A DNA stretch of 64,000 nucleotides from Chelatococcus sambhunathii. GTDB taxonomy: Bacteria > Pseudomonadota > Alphaproteobacteria > Rhizobiales > Beijerinckiaceae. Shown here one piece after another: positions 43,714 to 52,421 of this stretch. The notes beneath the pieces were generated by a model. It did not search any database and had not been told where the DNA came from. It worked only from the letters and a program-made list of their open reading frames with translations. The stretch is taken from assembly GCF_001418005.1 (NCBI RefSeq), contig NZ_LIOL01000003.1:1-64000 (forward strand), written 5' to 3'. The stretch's first letter is position 1. Each line of letters opens with the position of its first letter. Position numbers and translations under genes: made by a program.

Positions 43714-43745
43714 AGCCGACGGGCCCCCTGCGAGTCACGCAGTTG

Positions 43746-45200
43746 TCAGAGCTCGGCCTCGGCCACCCAGTGCCAGTACACGGCCTGGGTCGTGGCGGTC
43801 GTGACGAAGTCGATCATGCAGCCGGCGCCGCCGGGCACGTAGACGCCGCCGATGGTGATGTCCGCGTCCGGCTGGGCGCGCACCTGCCCCGCGGCGCCGG
43901 TGGTCGGGTTGTAGATCGTCACCGTGGGCGCCGCGCGCTTGATGACGCGGAAGGGAATATCGGCCCGGTGATTGGTCGCGATCTGGAAGGTGTTCTGGTT
44001 GCGCCGGCCCATCTGGCTCGCCGTGCCCGGCGCCACCTCGAGATTGTAGGATTTTTCGAAGTAGCGCTGGCACATGATCAGCTCCTGGCTGAACGGCCGC
44101 ACCTCGAAGGCCGACGGCACCGTGCCGTGCTCGAGCTGGGGCAAGGCGAAGGTGCCGCCCGAGAAACGCACGGTGACATTCGCGCCGCCGGCAAGCGACA
44201 CGGTGCCGCCCTTCGCCACGGCCGCGCCGTTGACGCTGGCGCTTGCCGTGCCGTTCCATGAGAGCACGTAGGTGCCGGCCACGACGTCGAGGCCCTCGAT
44301 CACCTGCTCGACGCCGCCGGCCGGCGCGGTAAAGGTGCGATAGCCGTTGGCCTCGGTCCAGGCGAGCGCCTGCCCCGCAGCCACCACCCGCCAGCGGTCG
44401 AGCGTATAGCGGCCGGCGGCCGCCGTCGCCGTGCCCGAGACATAGCCGCGCTGGTTCACGAGGCCGCGGGCGTTGATGAGGAGATTGCGCAGGCCGCACT
44501 CCTGCCGCGTCTGCGGAAGTGTTACCGCGCCGCTCGCGGGATCAATCCGCAGCGCCGGCGTCCAGAGCGAGCCGTCCTCCGAGACCTTGATCTCGAAATG
44601 GTCGCTGCCGGCGAGGCCGATCTCGGCGCGTCCCGACCAGTCGCTGTTGAAGATGAGCGAGACCGTGTCGGCGGAGCCTTCCTTGTTGAGCGCCATGCGC
44701 AGCGTGCCGCTACCCCCCTCGCCTGTGTATTTCGCCGACCAAAGGGCATTCTCGAGCTTGGCAGCAAAGCCATTGACCTCGTCCGCCCGAGTGCCGACGC
44801 CAAGAGCGGCGAGATTGTGCAGCTCGGTCGGCGTATCGTCCTGCATGGTAGCCCATTCCGTACCGGTCCAGACACGAAGACGCCCTTCGCCCGTCACATA
44901 GGCCATCCAGCCGGGCGCAGGGGCGAAGGTCAACCAGCCGCCGTCGACGAAGATGGCGACGTGGTGGTCCCTGCCTGTCCAGGCATCCGTCGCGCCCTCA
45001 CCGACAATATGGCGCGCGCCTTCGGCCGGGTCGGCCGGTGGCACCGTCCGGTCCGTGTCCGCGACGGCAAGTTGCACCAGCGCATCCAGCATGTGCAGCG
45101 CCTCGTTATGGGTCACGTGTTTCTGCGCCTGGCCGGCGGCGATATAGGGCAGCTTCAGATTGGCGGTGGTTTCGGAAGCGATGGCCACGGCAGTCCCCAT
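43746..45200 (-). CDS. DUF2793 domain-containing protein, phage/GTA tail-like
   Basis: 484 residues. N-terminal DUF2793: TANLKLPYIAAGQAQKHVTH NEA region (about 12-33), AIFVDGGWLTFAPAPGWMAYV, VWTGTEWATM. This domain occurs in tail or host-specificity modules of alphaproteobacterial phages and gene transfer agents. The middle is repeat-poor beta structure and the C-terminus (FSQELIMCQRYFEKSYNLEV) resembles phage-tail collar-type ends. No other phage gene is nearby. Convergent with the sulfotransferase gene, 32 bases apart. Confidence 0.85.
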   Translation of the reverse strand: MGTAVAIASETTANLKLPYIAAGQAQKHVTHNEALHMLDALVQLAVADTDRTVPPADPAEGARHIVGEGATDAWTGRDHHVAIFVDGGWLTFAPAPGWMAYVTGEGRLRVWTGTEWATMQDDTPTELHNLAALGVGTRADEVNGFAAKLENALWSAKYTGEGGSGTLRMALNKEGSADTVSLIFNSDWSGRAEIGLAGSDHFEIKVSEDGSLWTPALRIDPASGAVTLPQTRQECGLRNLLINARGLVNQRGYVSGTATAAAGRYTLDRWRVVAAGQALAWTEANGYRTFTAPAGGVEQVIEGLDVVAGTYVLSWNGTASASVNGAAVAKGGTVSLAGGANVTVRFSGGTFALPQLEHGTVPSAFEVRPFSQELIMCQRYFEKSYNLEVAPGTASQMGRRNQNTFQIATNHRADIPFRVIKRAAPTVTIYNPTTGAAGQVRAQPDADITIGGVYVPGGAGCMIDFVTTATTQAVYWHWVAEAEL

Positions 45201-45253
45201 GAATGATCTGATGCAATGAATGATCCTATGTAGGAAATTAAACCTATAATAGG
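45199..45253. repeat. Short direct and inverted repeats upstream of the DUF2793 gene
   Basis: A direct repeat ATGAATGATC at 45199-45208 and 45216-45225 (17-base period), then two dyads, CCTATGTAGG (45225-45234) and CCTATAATAGG (45243-45253), centred about 18 bases apart. AT-rich and unlike the surrounding DNA. Probable promoter/operator of the DUF2793 gene or of cysD on the other side. Confidence 0.5.
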
Positions 45254-45381
45254 GAGAATGTCAACAGCCGTCGCTCGGACGTCGCCGTCGCGAGGCTTGC
45301 AAGTCGTTTCACCCATGGCTACATTCTGCCCGTTTTCCTGCGTTGTTTGCCATTTTTCATGTTTGATCCGATTGCCGAGCC

Positions 45382-46335
45382 ATGCTGGACGCGACCGGCG
45401 CCGCCCCGCCTGCAAGCCAATCGACCGACCGCTTTGCGCTGAGCGCCCATCAGCGCATGCTGGAGGCGGAGGCCGTCCACGTCCTGCGCGAGACCGCAGC
45501 CGTGTTCCGCCGGCCGGCCCTCCTCTATTCGATCGGGAAAGATTCCTCCGTCCTGCTGCATCTGGCGCGCAAGGCTTTTTACCCGGAGGCCATTCCCTTC
45601 AAGGTCGTTCACGTCGATACGACCTGGAAGTTTCGGGAGATGATCGCCTTCCGCGATGCGCAGGCATGCGCGCTCGGCCTCGACCTCGTCGTCCATACCA
45701 ATCACGAGGGGCTCGCGGCCGGCATATCGCCCTTCAGCCACGGCGCGGGCCTTTACACACACGCGATGAAGACGGTGGCACTGCGGCAGATCCTCGACCG
45801 TCTCGGCGCGGATGCGGCCATCGGCGGGGCGCGACGCGACGAGGAGAAGAGCCGCGCCAAGGAGCGCATGTTCTCGGTGCGAGCGCCTGGCCACCGCTGG
45901 GATCCGAAGATGCAGCGCCCCGAGCCCTGGGGGCTCGCCAATACGCGGCTCCTCGAGGGCGAAACCATGCGCGTCTTCCCCCTCTCGAACTGGACGGAGC
46001 ACGATGTGTGGGCCTATGTCCGCGCCGAGGCAATCCCGGTCGTGCCGCTTTATTTCGCGCGCGAGCGGCCCGTCGTGCGTCGCGGCGACAGCCTGATCAT
46101 GGTGGACGACGCCCGCCTGCCGCTCGCGCCGGGCGAGACACCGCAGCCGATGCGGGTGCGCTTTCGCACGCTCGGCTGCTACCCGCTGACGGCGGCGGTC
46201 GTATCCGAAGCCGCCACCCTCGATGCCGTCATCGACGAATTGCGCAGTTCGCGCCGGTCGGAGCGTGCCGGCCGCCTCATCGATGGCGAGCGGGCGGATT
46301 CCATCGAGGCCAAGAAGGCGGAAGGATATTTCTGA
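45382..46335 (+). CDS. cysD: Sulfate adenylyltransferase subunit 2
   Basis: 317 residues, PAPS-reductase/ATP-sulfurylase fold with PP-loop [37 protein letters not shown], and [18 protein letters not shown]. The catalytic half of ATP sulfurylase, forming adenylyl sulfate from ATP and sulfate. The next gene begins on the base after its stop. In this setting it may act as a NodP-like donor for sulfation. Confidence 0.96.
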   Translation: MLDATGAAPPASQSTDRFALSAHQRMLEAEAVHVLRETAAVFRRPALLYSIGKDSSVLLHLARKAFYPEAIPFKVVHVDTTWKFREMIAFRDAQACALGLDLVVHTNHEGLAAGISPFSHGAGLYTHAMKTVALRQILDRLGADAAIGGARRDEEKSRAKERMFSVRAPGHRWDPKMQRPEPWGLANTRLLEGETMRVFPLSNWTEHDVWAYVRAEAIPVVPLYFARERPVVRRGDSLIMVDDARLPLAPGETPQPMRVRFRTLGCYPLTAAVVSEAATLDAVIDELRSSRRSERAGRLIDGERADSIEAKKAEGYF

Positions 46336-48207
46336 GTGCGCATCATCGATGCCTGCGCGACGAGCGCCGCGCCGATCAAGGAACACGGCCTGCTGAGAGT
46401 CCTTGCCTGCGGCGCGGTCGACGACGGCAAGTCGACCCTGCTCGGGCGGTTGATGGCCGACGCCGGCCTCGTGCCGGAGGACCAGATGGCGGCCGTTGCC
46501 GGCGCCGGCGGCGAGGATGGCTTCGACTACGCCCTGCTGCTCGACGGCCTCGCCGCCGAGCGCGAGCAGGGCATCACCATCGACGTCGCCTACCGTTATT
46601 TTGCAACGGCGCGGCGCAGCTTCATCGTGGTCGACGCTCCCGGGCACGAGCAGTTCACCCGCAACATGGCGACCGGCGCCTCAATCTGCGACGCCGCGGT
46701 GCTGCTGGTCGATGCGCGCAAGGGGCTGCTCCCGCAAACGCGGCGGCATGCGGTCATCGCCGGTCTGATGGGCATCCGCGATGTCATTCTCGCCGTCAAC
46801 AAGATGGACCTTGTCGGCCATGACGAAAACGTGTTCAGGGCCATCGTGGCGTCGTTCCGCCCCCATGCCGACAGTCTCGGCCTCGATGTGCGCTCCGTGC
46901 CGCTCTCGGCGGCCCTCGGCGAGAACATCGTCCATCCCGCCGCCGCGATGCCGTGGCACGCAGGCCCCACCCTCCTCGACCTCCTTGAGACCCTCGCGCT
47001 CGCGCCGCGGCGCACCGGCAGCCTGCGCTTTCCCGTCCAGCGCGTCAGCCGGTCGGATCCGGACTTTCGGGGATATCAGGGCACGGTCGCCGGCGGCCGT
47101 GTCCGGCGCGGCGATCCCGTGGTCGCTTTGCCTGGCGGGCAGCCGAGCCGCATCAGACAGATCGTCACCTTCGCCGGCGAGTTGGAGGAAGCAGGGCCCG
47201 GCGAAGCCGTGACGCTGGTGCTCGACCGCGAGATCGAAGCCGGCCGCGGCACGGTTTTCGCCTGCCCGGACAACCCGCCGGCCTGCGTGAACCATGTGGT
47301 CGTTCGCCTCGTCTGGCTGTCCGAGATGCCGCTCGGCACGGGCCGGGAGTTGCTCATGCGGCAGGGCACGGACCTCGTGCCCTGCCGCATCACCGCCCTG
47401 CGCAGTCGGCTCGACGTCGTGCGCATGGCGGAGAACCCGGCAACAACGCTCGGCGCGAACGATATCGGCACGGCCGTTCTCGAGACAGGCCGTCCGGTCG
47501 TCGTGGAGCGCTATGGCGACAACCGAACGCTCGGCTCCTTGCTGCTCATCGACCGGCTGAACAACGAGACTCTCGCAGCGGGCATGGTGGTCGAAGCCGT
47601 GAACGCCGCCGCCAACGTCTACTGGCAGCGCTTCGATACGACCACGGCAGACCGGCCGAGCGCCGGGCGGCAGACCCCCGCCATCCTCTGGCTCACGGGT
47701 CCCTCCGGCGCCGGCAAGTCGACGGTGGCGAATGCGCTGGAGCGCCGGCTGACCGCGGCGGGATGCCACGCCTATGTGCTCGATGGCGACAACATGCGCC
47801 ACGGCCTCAACCGCGATCTCGGCTTCTCGCCGCCCGAGCGCGCCGAGAACGTGCGGCGCCTCGCCGAGGTGGCGCATATCCTCGCCGATGCCGGCCTCAT
47901 CGCCATCGTGGCGGCCATCGCCCCCTATGCCCAGGACCGGGCCAACGCCCGCGCCATTGCCAAGGACGTGCCGTTCTACGAGATCTTCGTCGACACGCCG
48001 CTCGATGTCTGCGCCTCGCGCGACCCCAAGGGGCTCTACAGGCGGGCCCGGCAGGGCCTCGTCAGCGACTTCACCGGCGTCGGCGCCCCCTACGAGCGGC
48101 CGCAGGCGCCCGACCTTCGCCTCGACGGCACGGCCGAGACGCCGCAGCAGGAAGCCGGACGCATCGTCGATCTCCTCGCCGCGCGCGGCCATGTGCCTGC
48201 TGCCTGA
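46336..48207 (+). CDS. cysNC: Bifunctional sulfate adenylyltransferase subunit 1/adenylylsulfate kinase (CysNC/NodQ type)
   Basis: 623 residues, GTG start immediately after the cysD stop. Residues 1-430: GTPase subunit with G1 CGAVDDGKSTLLGRLM, G3 DAPGHEQF and G4 NKMD. Residues about 445-623: APS kinase with Walker A LTGPSGAGKSTVANALERRL, DGDNMRHGLNRDLGFS and FVDTPLDVCASRDPKGLY. Together with CysD it converts sulfate to PAPS. This CysN-CysC fusion is the NodQ architecture used to feed sulfotransferases in rhizobia. Confidence 0.96.
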   Translation: MRIIDACATSAAPIKEHGLLRVLACGAVDDGKSTLLGRLMADAGLVPEDQMAAVAGAGGEDGFDYALLLDGLAAEREQGITIDVAYRYFATARRSFIVVDAPGHEQFTRNMATGASICDAAVLLVDARKGLLPQTRRHAVIAGLMGIRDVILAVNKMDLVGHDENVFRAIVASFRPHADSLGLDVRSVPLSAALGENIVHPAAAMPWHAGPTLLDLLETLALAPRRTGSLRFPVQRVSRSDPDFRGYQGTVAGGRVRRGDPVVALPGGQPSRIRQIVTFAGELEEAGPGEAVTLVLDREIEAGRGTVFACPDNPPACVNHVVVRLVWLSEMPLGTGRELLMRQGTDLVPCRITALRSRLDVVRMAENPATTLGANDIGTAVLETGRPVVVERYGDNRTLGSLLLIDRLNNETLAAGMVVEAVNAAANVYWQRFDTTTADRPSAGRQTPAILWLTGPSGAGKSTVANALERRLTAAGCHAYVLDGDNMRHGLNRDLGFSPPERAENVRRLAEVAHILADAGLIAIVAAIAPYAQDRANARAIAKDVPFYEIFVDTPLDVCASRDPKGLYRRARQGLVSDFTGVGAPYERPQAPDLRLDGTAETPQQEAGRIVDLLAARGHVPAA

Positions 48208-48334
48208 TAAAAGAGGCTCCGCCGCAGCCCCCGGCCGGAAAGTGGCCGTCTTTTCCGGGCAGGATTGCGTTTCATCAAGGACGCGGGTCCACCGCGCGCC
48301 CAAGCTTGGGTTCTCCAAGAGGGAGGGAGAGACG

Positions 48335-48655
48335 ATGACCCCGGACAAGCAAGCCACACGTCCGCGCCGCCCGAACGCCGGCGACATGCAACTGCCGCTC
48401 GAGGCATTCCCGCTCTGGATCAAGACTTCCACCTTCGACCTGCCGGTCGCCATCGGCACGGAGATGCTGCACTTCATGGCCCGCCGCCTGGAGGCCCAGG
48501 CCTCATTCTGGCAGGATCTCGGCCGCTGCCGCGACCTGCCGGAGGCCATGGAGCGGCAGACGGCCTTTGCGCAGCAGGCGGTCACGGACTATACGCAGGA
48601 ATTCGCGACGCTCGTGCGCAAGGCCGAGGACAAGGTCATCCATACGGAGCACTGA
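48335..48655 (+). CDS. Phasin family protein
   Basis: 106 residues, all helical, with the pattern EMLHFMARRLEAQASFWQDL and QTAFAQQAVTDYTQEFATLV typical of small phasin-like proteins that coat polyhydroxyalkanoate granules. GGGAGGGAGA precedes the ATG. Stands alone after a 127-base gap from cysNC; no PHA genes are in the window. Confidence 0.78.
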   Translation: MTPDKQATRPRRPNAGDMQLPLEAFPLWIKTSTFDLPVAIGTEMLHFMARRLEAQASFWQDLGRCRDLPEAMERQTAFAQQAVTDYTQEFATLVRKAEDKVIHTEH

Positions 48656-48689
48656 GTGCGCGGGCTCCACGCCGGTCCGTCGAGGCAGG

Positions 48690-50255
48690 ATGACGCCGAC
48701 ACACCACGTCACCGAAGATCAGGACGAGATCCTGCGCTTCCTTGCCTCGCCGGACAGCCATGGCGGGGGTGGCCCCGTCAAGCGCATCGACACGCACGGC
48801 GCGATCGTCTTCCTCACCGGCTCGGACGCCTACAAGGTGAAGCGCGCCGTGCGCTTTCCCTACATGGATTTCTCCAGCCTGGAGAAGCGGCAGCTCGCCT
48901 GCGAGCGCGAGATCGCGATCAACCGGCCCGGTGCGCCGGATATCTATCTCGGCCTCGTCCCGATCGTGCGCCGGGACGGCACGCTCAACCTCGGCGGCCC
49001 AGGCACGATCGTGGAGTGGGCGGTGCACATGCGCCGCTTCGACGAGACCCGTACGCTCGACCGCCTGGCGGCCGAGGGGGCCCTGACGCCTGCCATCGTC
49101 GCGGCCGTGGCGCGGGCCGTCGCGGAGGCTCATGCGCGGGCGCCCGTCCATCACGGCGCCGATTTCGCCGGCGCGCTCGCGGCCATCATCGCCGAGAACG
49201 GCACGAGCCTCGCCGAGCAGCCCGTTCTCTTTCCCGCGCAACGGACGGAGCGTTTGACCCGCCAGTCGCTCGCCGCGCGCGAGCGCGTGGCCACGCTACT
49301 GGCACAGCGCGCCCGGGATGGCCATGTCCGCCGCTGCCACGGCGATCTTCATCTCGGCAACCTCGTGCTCCTCGACGGGGCACCCCGCCTGTTCGACGCC
49401 CTCGAATTCGACGAGGCGCTGGCGACGACGGACGTGCTCTACGACCTCGCCTTCCTGCTGATGGACCTGATCGAGCGGAACCTGCAGGGCGAGGCCAACC
49501 TCCTTCTCAACCGCTACCTCGTCGAGAGCCGCGAGCCGGGCCACCTCGCCGGGCTCGCCGCGCTGCCGCTCTTCATCAGCGTCCGCGCCGCGATCCGGGC
49601 GAAGGTCACCGCGGCAGGGCTCGCCCATCTCGACGAGGAGGCGCGCGAGCGGGCGAGCGCCGAGTGCCGGCGCTATTTTAGCCTCGCCGAAGCTGTCCTC
49701 GACCCCGGACCGCCGCGGCTCGTCGCCGTCGGCGGCCTCTCGGGTACTGGCAAGAGCACTCTTGCCGCGGCCCTCGCCCCGCTGATCGGCCGCCCGCCCG
49801 GCGCCATTCACCTGCGCAGCGACGTCATCCGCAAGCAGCTCTTTGGCGCGGTTGAAACGGAGCGCCTGCCGGACAGCGCCTATGATGCAACGGCGACTGC
49901 CGCGGTCTACGACCGGCTGTGCCGCGATGCCCGGGCGGCGCTGGAAGCCGGCCGGCCGGTCATCGTCGATGCCGTACACCAGCGCCCAGGCGAGCGCGCC
50001 GCCGTCGCAGCGCTCGCCGCAGACCTCGGCATCCCCTTCACCGGGCTGTGGCTCTCAGCGCCGCTCGACAGGCTTGTCGCGCGCGTCGAGGCCCGCCGCG
50101 GCGATGCATCGGATGCGGATGCCGCAGTCGTCGCGATCCAGGCCGCGCGCGAAACGGGCGACGTCACCGCCGAGCCAGGCTGGAGGGCCGTCGACACGGA
50201 CGGCACACCGGATGACGTGCTCGCGCGGGCCCGATTGGCCCTGGCGCAGGGCTGA
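48690..50255 (+). CDS. Bifunctional aminoglycoside-phosphotransferase-like/ATP-binding protein
   Basis: 521 residues. Residues 1-330: APH-like kinase fold with FLTGSDAYKVKRAVRFPYMD and the catalytic/metal loop RRCHGDLHLGNLVLLDG...LFDALEFDE. Residues about 345-515: P-loop kinase with VGGLSGTGKSTLAAALAPLI and VIVDAVHQRPGERAA. A conserved conserved-hypothetical fusion; substrate unknown, and no antibiotic resistance should be assumed. AGGCAGGA precedes the ATG. Ends five bases from the convergent phosphoribosyltransferase gene. Confidence 0.87.
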   Translation: MTPTHHVTEDQDEILRFLASPDSHGGGGPVKRIDTHGAIVFLTGSDAYKVKRAVRFPYMDFSSLEKRQLACEREIAINRPGAPDIYLGLVPIVRRDGTLNLGGPGTIVEWAVHMRRFDETRTLDRLAAEGALTPAIVAAVARAVAEAHARAPVHHGADFAGALAAIIAENGTSLAEQPVLFPAQRTERLTRQSLAARERVATLLAQRARDGHVRRCHGDLHLGNLVLLDGAPRLFDALEFDEALATTDVLYDLAFLLMDLIERNLQGEANLLLNRYLVESREPGHLAGLAALPLFISVRAAIRAKVTAAGLAHLDEEARERASAECRRYFSLAEAVLDPGPPRLVAVGGLSGTGKSTLAAALAPLIGRPPGAIHLRSDVIRKQLFGAVETERLPDSAYDATATAAVYDRLCRDARAALEAGRPVIVDAVHQRPGERAAVAALAADLGIPFTGLWLSAPLDRLVARVEARRGDASDADAAVVAIQAARETGDVTAEPGWRAVDTDGTPDDVLARARLALAQG

Positions 50256-50260
50256 CGCGC

Positions 50261-50935
50261 CTACGGCTGCAAGGACGGTCGGGCGCTGCCCTCGTCCGGC
50301 GGGAAACGTGCCAGCGTCGCGATCACAGCCTCGTCCTCCACCTGGCCGAAATCAAGATAGGCGGCTCCGACGGCCCAGAACGGCTCCGGTGTCTCGAGGC
50401 AGACGACGGCATCGGCCTCGTCGCAGAGATCGGCGACGACGTCACGCGGCGCGACCGGCGTCGCGAGGACAAGCCGCGCCGGTGCGCGGCGGCGGATGGC
50501 CCGCAGGGCCGCCCTGACGGTCGCGCCCGTCGCGATGCCATCGTCGACCACGATGGCGCAGCGGCCTTCCACCCGCACGGGCGGGCGCGATCCGAGATAG
50601 AAGCGACGCCGGCGCTCGATCTCGGCGAGTTCGCGTGCCCGCACGGCTTCGAAGTCGGCAGGCGCAATCTGCGCCCCCGCGATGATCTCCTCATTGCACA
50701 CGGTGATGGGCTCGGCCCCGTCAACGACCGCACCCATCGCAAGCTCCGGCTGCCGCGGCACTCCGAGCTTGCGCACGAGGACGAGATCGAGCGGCGCATG
50801 GAAAGCGGCGGCAATTTCGGCCGCGACCGGCACGCCGCCGCGCGGCAAGGCGAAGACCACGGGGTCCTCGTTCCGCCATCCCGCCAGGGCCTTGGCGAGC
50901 CGTCGTCCCGCCTCCACACGGTTGAGAAAAGGCAT
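50261..50935 (-). CDS. Phosphoribosyltransferase domain protein
   Basis: 224 residues. Type I PRTase with PRPP loop CAIVVDDGIATGATVRAALR (about 125-144) and an N-terminal substrate region VVFALPRGGVPVAAEIA. Members of this group lie near stress and dehydrogenase genes and their substrates are unknown; not a recognised purine or pyrimidine salvage enzyme. Confidence 0.9.
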   Translation of the reverse strand: MPFLNRVEAGRRLAKALAGWRNEDPVVFALPRGGVPVAAEIAAAFHAPLDLVLVRKLGVPRQPELAMGAVVDGAEPITVCNEEIIAGAQIAPADFEAVRARELAEIERRRRFYLGSRPPVRVEGRCAIVVDDGIATGATVRAALRAIRRRAPARLVLATPVAPRDVVADLCDEADAVVCLETPEPFWAVGAAYLDFGQVEDEAVIATLARFPPDEGSARPSLQP

Positions 50936-51317
50936 GGCCCACTCCTGTCCCGCCCCATGGCACTGTCGCGCAGGGCAGCGCCATGGCCATCCTATCGCCA
51001 GAGCCCCGGCGCGTCATGGGCAGGCGACCACTGTCGCCCATGGACGGATCGCGGCGCGCACGGCGAGGACGTCGAGGGCGTTCGGCGTGTCCTGCAAAGC
51101 TTCCAGGTCCGGCTTGAAAACCTTGTCGATGACAGCCGCGACCGTACAGGTCTCCGCGAGGTCCTCGGCCACCTCCGTCACCGGCATGTGGCCTATCCGT
51201 TGCGCTCGAAGGACCCGCCGAGCGATCGCCACCAAGCCGTCGCGGACGCCATCGCCCGCGCCGCAGGGCACCTGCGGGCAAGAATCAGTGGACGCGGGGC
51301 GGTCGCGCTCAACCCGC
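50936..51317. other. Intergenic stretch with a possible small gene
   Basis: 382 bases between the phosphoribosyltransferase start and the SDR stop. It contains a small minus-strand open frame (listed separately); otherwise nothing is recognised. Confidence 0.4.
51014..51187 (-). CDS. Possible small protein of unknown function
   Basis: 57 codons from ATG 51187, beginning MPVTEVAEDLAETCTVAAVI and ending RAAIRPWATVVACP. Composition is protein-like (Asp/Glu/Val/Ala, few Arg/Pro) in contrast to GC shadows, but there is no clear ribosome-binding site and no known relative. It could also be the remnant of a longer gene. Confidence 0.3.
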   Translation of the reverse strand: MPVTEVAEDLAETCTVAAVIDKVFKPDLEALQDTPNALDVLAVRAAIRPWATVVACP

Positions 51318-52082
51318 TCAGCCAACATGCCAGCCGCCGTCGACGAAGAGCCGGGCGCCGTTGATATAGGCCCCCGCATCGGAGGCGAGCAGCAGGCAGG
51401 CGCCGACGCAGTCCTGTGGCAGGCCAATGCGTCCTGCCGGGATCTCGCTCTCCACACGCGCCCGATAGGCCGGATCGACGAGGACGGCGGCGTTGCGCTC
51501 GGTCGCGATGGCGCCGGGCGAGACCGTATTGAAAGTGACGTTCTGCGCCGCATATTGGCGCGCCAGGTTGACCATCACGTTGGTCTGGGCGCTCTTCAGC
51601 GCCGCATAGACCACCAGGCGCGGATTGGGCCGCACCTCCTGGATGCTGCCCATGGCGATGACGCGGCCGAAGCCGCGCGCCGCCATGCCTGGCACCACGG
51701 CCTGCAGGAGGAGGAGGCTCGCGGTGAGATTGACCGCGACCTGTTGCGCAATCTCCTCCTCCGTCACGTCGCGCCAGTCGCGGCGCAGCTCGAGGGACGC
51801 ATTGAGCACGAGAATGTCGATCGGCCCCAGCGCCTCGGCCACGGCCTCCGGCAGGCGCCGGCAGGCGTCCGCCTGGGCGAGATCGGCGGCGAACGCCTCG
51901 GCGCGGACACCGGCGGTGCGCATCTCCTCCACCGCTTCGTCCAGCGCCGCGCTTCCCTCCGCGCCGTGCACCGCGACGGCGCCGCCGCTCTGCGCGAGGC
52001 CGAGCGCGACCGCCCGCCCGATACCGCGGCTCGACCCGGTGACGAGGGCGACGCGCCCGCCGTTGCGGAATGGGCTCCCCAT
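51318..52082 (-). CDS. SDR family oxidoreductase
   Basis: 254 residues, classical SDR: NAD(P) loop ALVTGSSRGIGRAVAL, LVLNASLEL (NAG-like position reads NAS), catalytic Ser in IAMGSIQEVRPN, and Y-x3-K as VVYAALKSAQ. C-terminal VSPGAIATERN and LFVDGGWHVG. Last gene of the minus-strand catabolic operon. Probably oxidises or reduces a sugar or sugar acid taken up by the ABC system. Confidence 0.92.
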   Translation of the reverse strand: MGSPFRNGGRVALVTGSSRGIGRAVALGLAQSGGAVAVHGAEGSAALDEAVEEMRTAGVRAEAFAADLAQADACRRLPEAVAEALGPIDILVLNASLELRRDWRDVTEEEIAQQVAVNLTASLLLLQAVVPGMAARGFGRVIAMGSIQEVRPNPRLVVYAALKSAQTNVMVNLARQYAAQNVTFNTVSPGAIATERNAAVLVDPAYRARVESEIPAGRIGLPQDCVGACLLLASDAGAYINGARLFVDGGWHVG

Positions 52083-52085
52083 GGC

Positions 52086-52421
52086 TCAGGCCTTCAGATG
52101 CCAGGTGACGAGGACGGTGAGCGCGGCCCCCTCCGGCAGGTCCGCGGCGATCCTGAGCCACGTCCCGAAATGCGCGACGCGCGCGAAGGTGACTTCGCCG
52201 GCCCGGACCGGCAGGTCGAACGCGCTGCCCTCCGCCACCCAGTGCATGCCGTCGGGCGACAGCTCGACGCGGGCACGGCCCGGCGCGCCGACCGCGTCCT
52301 TCAGGGCGCGCACGAAGACAACGGCCTCGCTCGCCCAGCCGGCCTCGTAGGGCTCGGTGGCGGATGCGCCCCGCCACTCCTCGTTGCGGGCGACGACGGC
52401 GGCCTGGCTTTCGCGCAGCAT
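52086..52421 (-). CDS. Hypothetical protein, beta-rich, in sugar catabolic operon
   Basis: 111 residues (MLRESQAAVVARNEEWRGAS), Val/Ala/Glu-rich with alternating pattern RVELSPDGMHWVAEG and FARVAHFGTWLRIAADL, suggesting a small beta-sandwich such as a discoidin-like fold. Starts on the last base of the upstream gene's stop (TGATG) and ends three bases before the SDR gene. Family not recognised. Confidence 0.75.
   Translation of the reverse strand: MLRESQAAVVARNEEWRGASATEPYEAGWASEAVVFVRALKDAVGAPGRARVELSPDGMHWVAEGSAFDLPVRAGEVTFARVAHFGTWLRIAADLPEGAALTVLVTWHLKA

Noticed and set aside
43746-45200. Intact prophage or gene transfer agent
   Set aside because: Only one tail-like gene is present; no capsid, terminase, portal or integrase gene was found.
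48690-50255. Antibiotic-resistance gene (APH fold)
   Set aside because: The APH-like domain is fused to a P-loop kinase, an architecture of conserved housekeeping-type hypotheticals; nothing indicates aminoglycoside as substrate.
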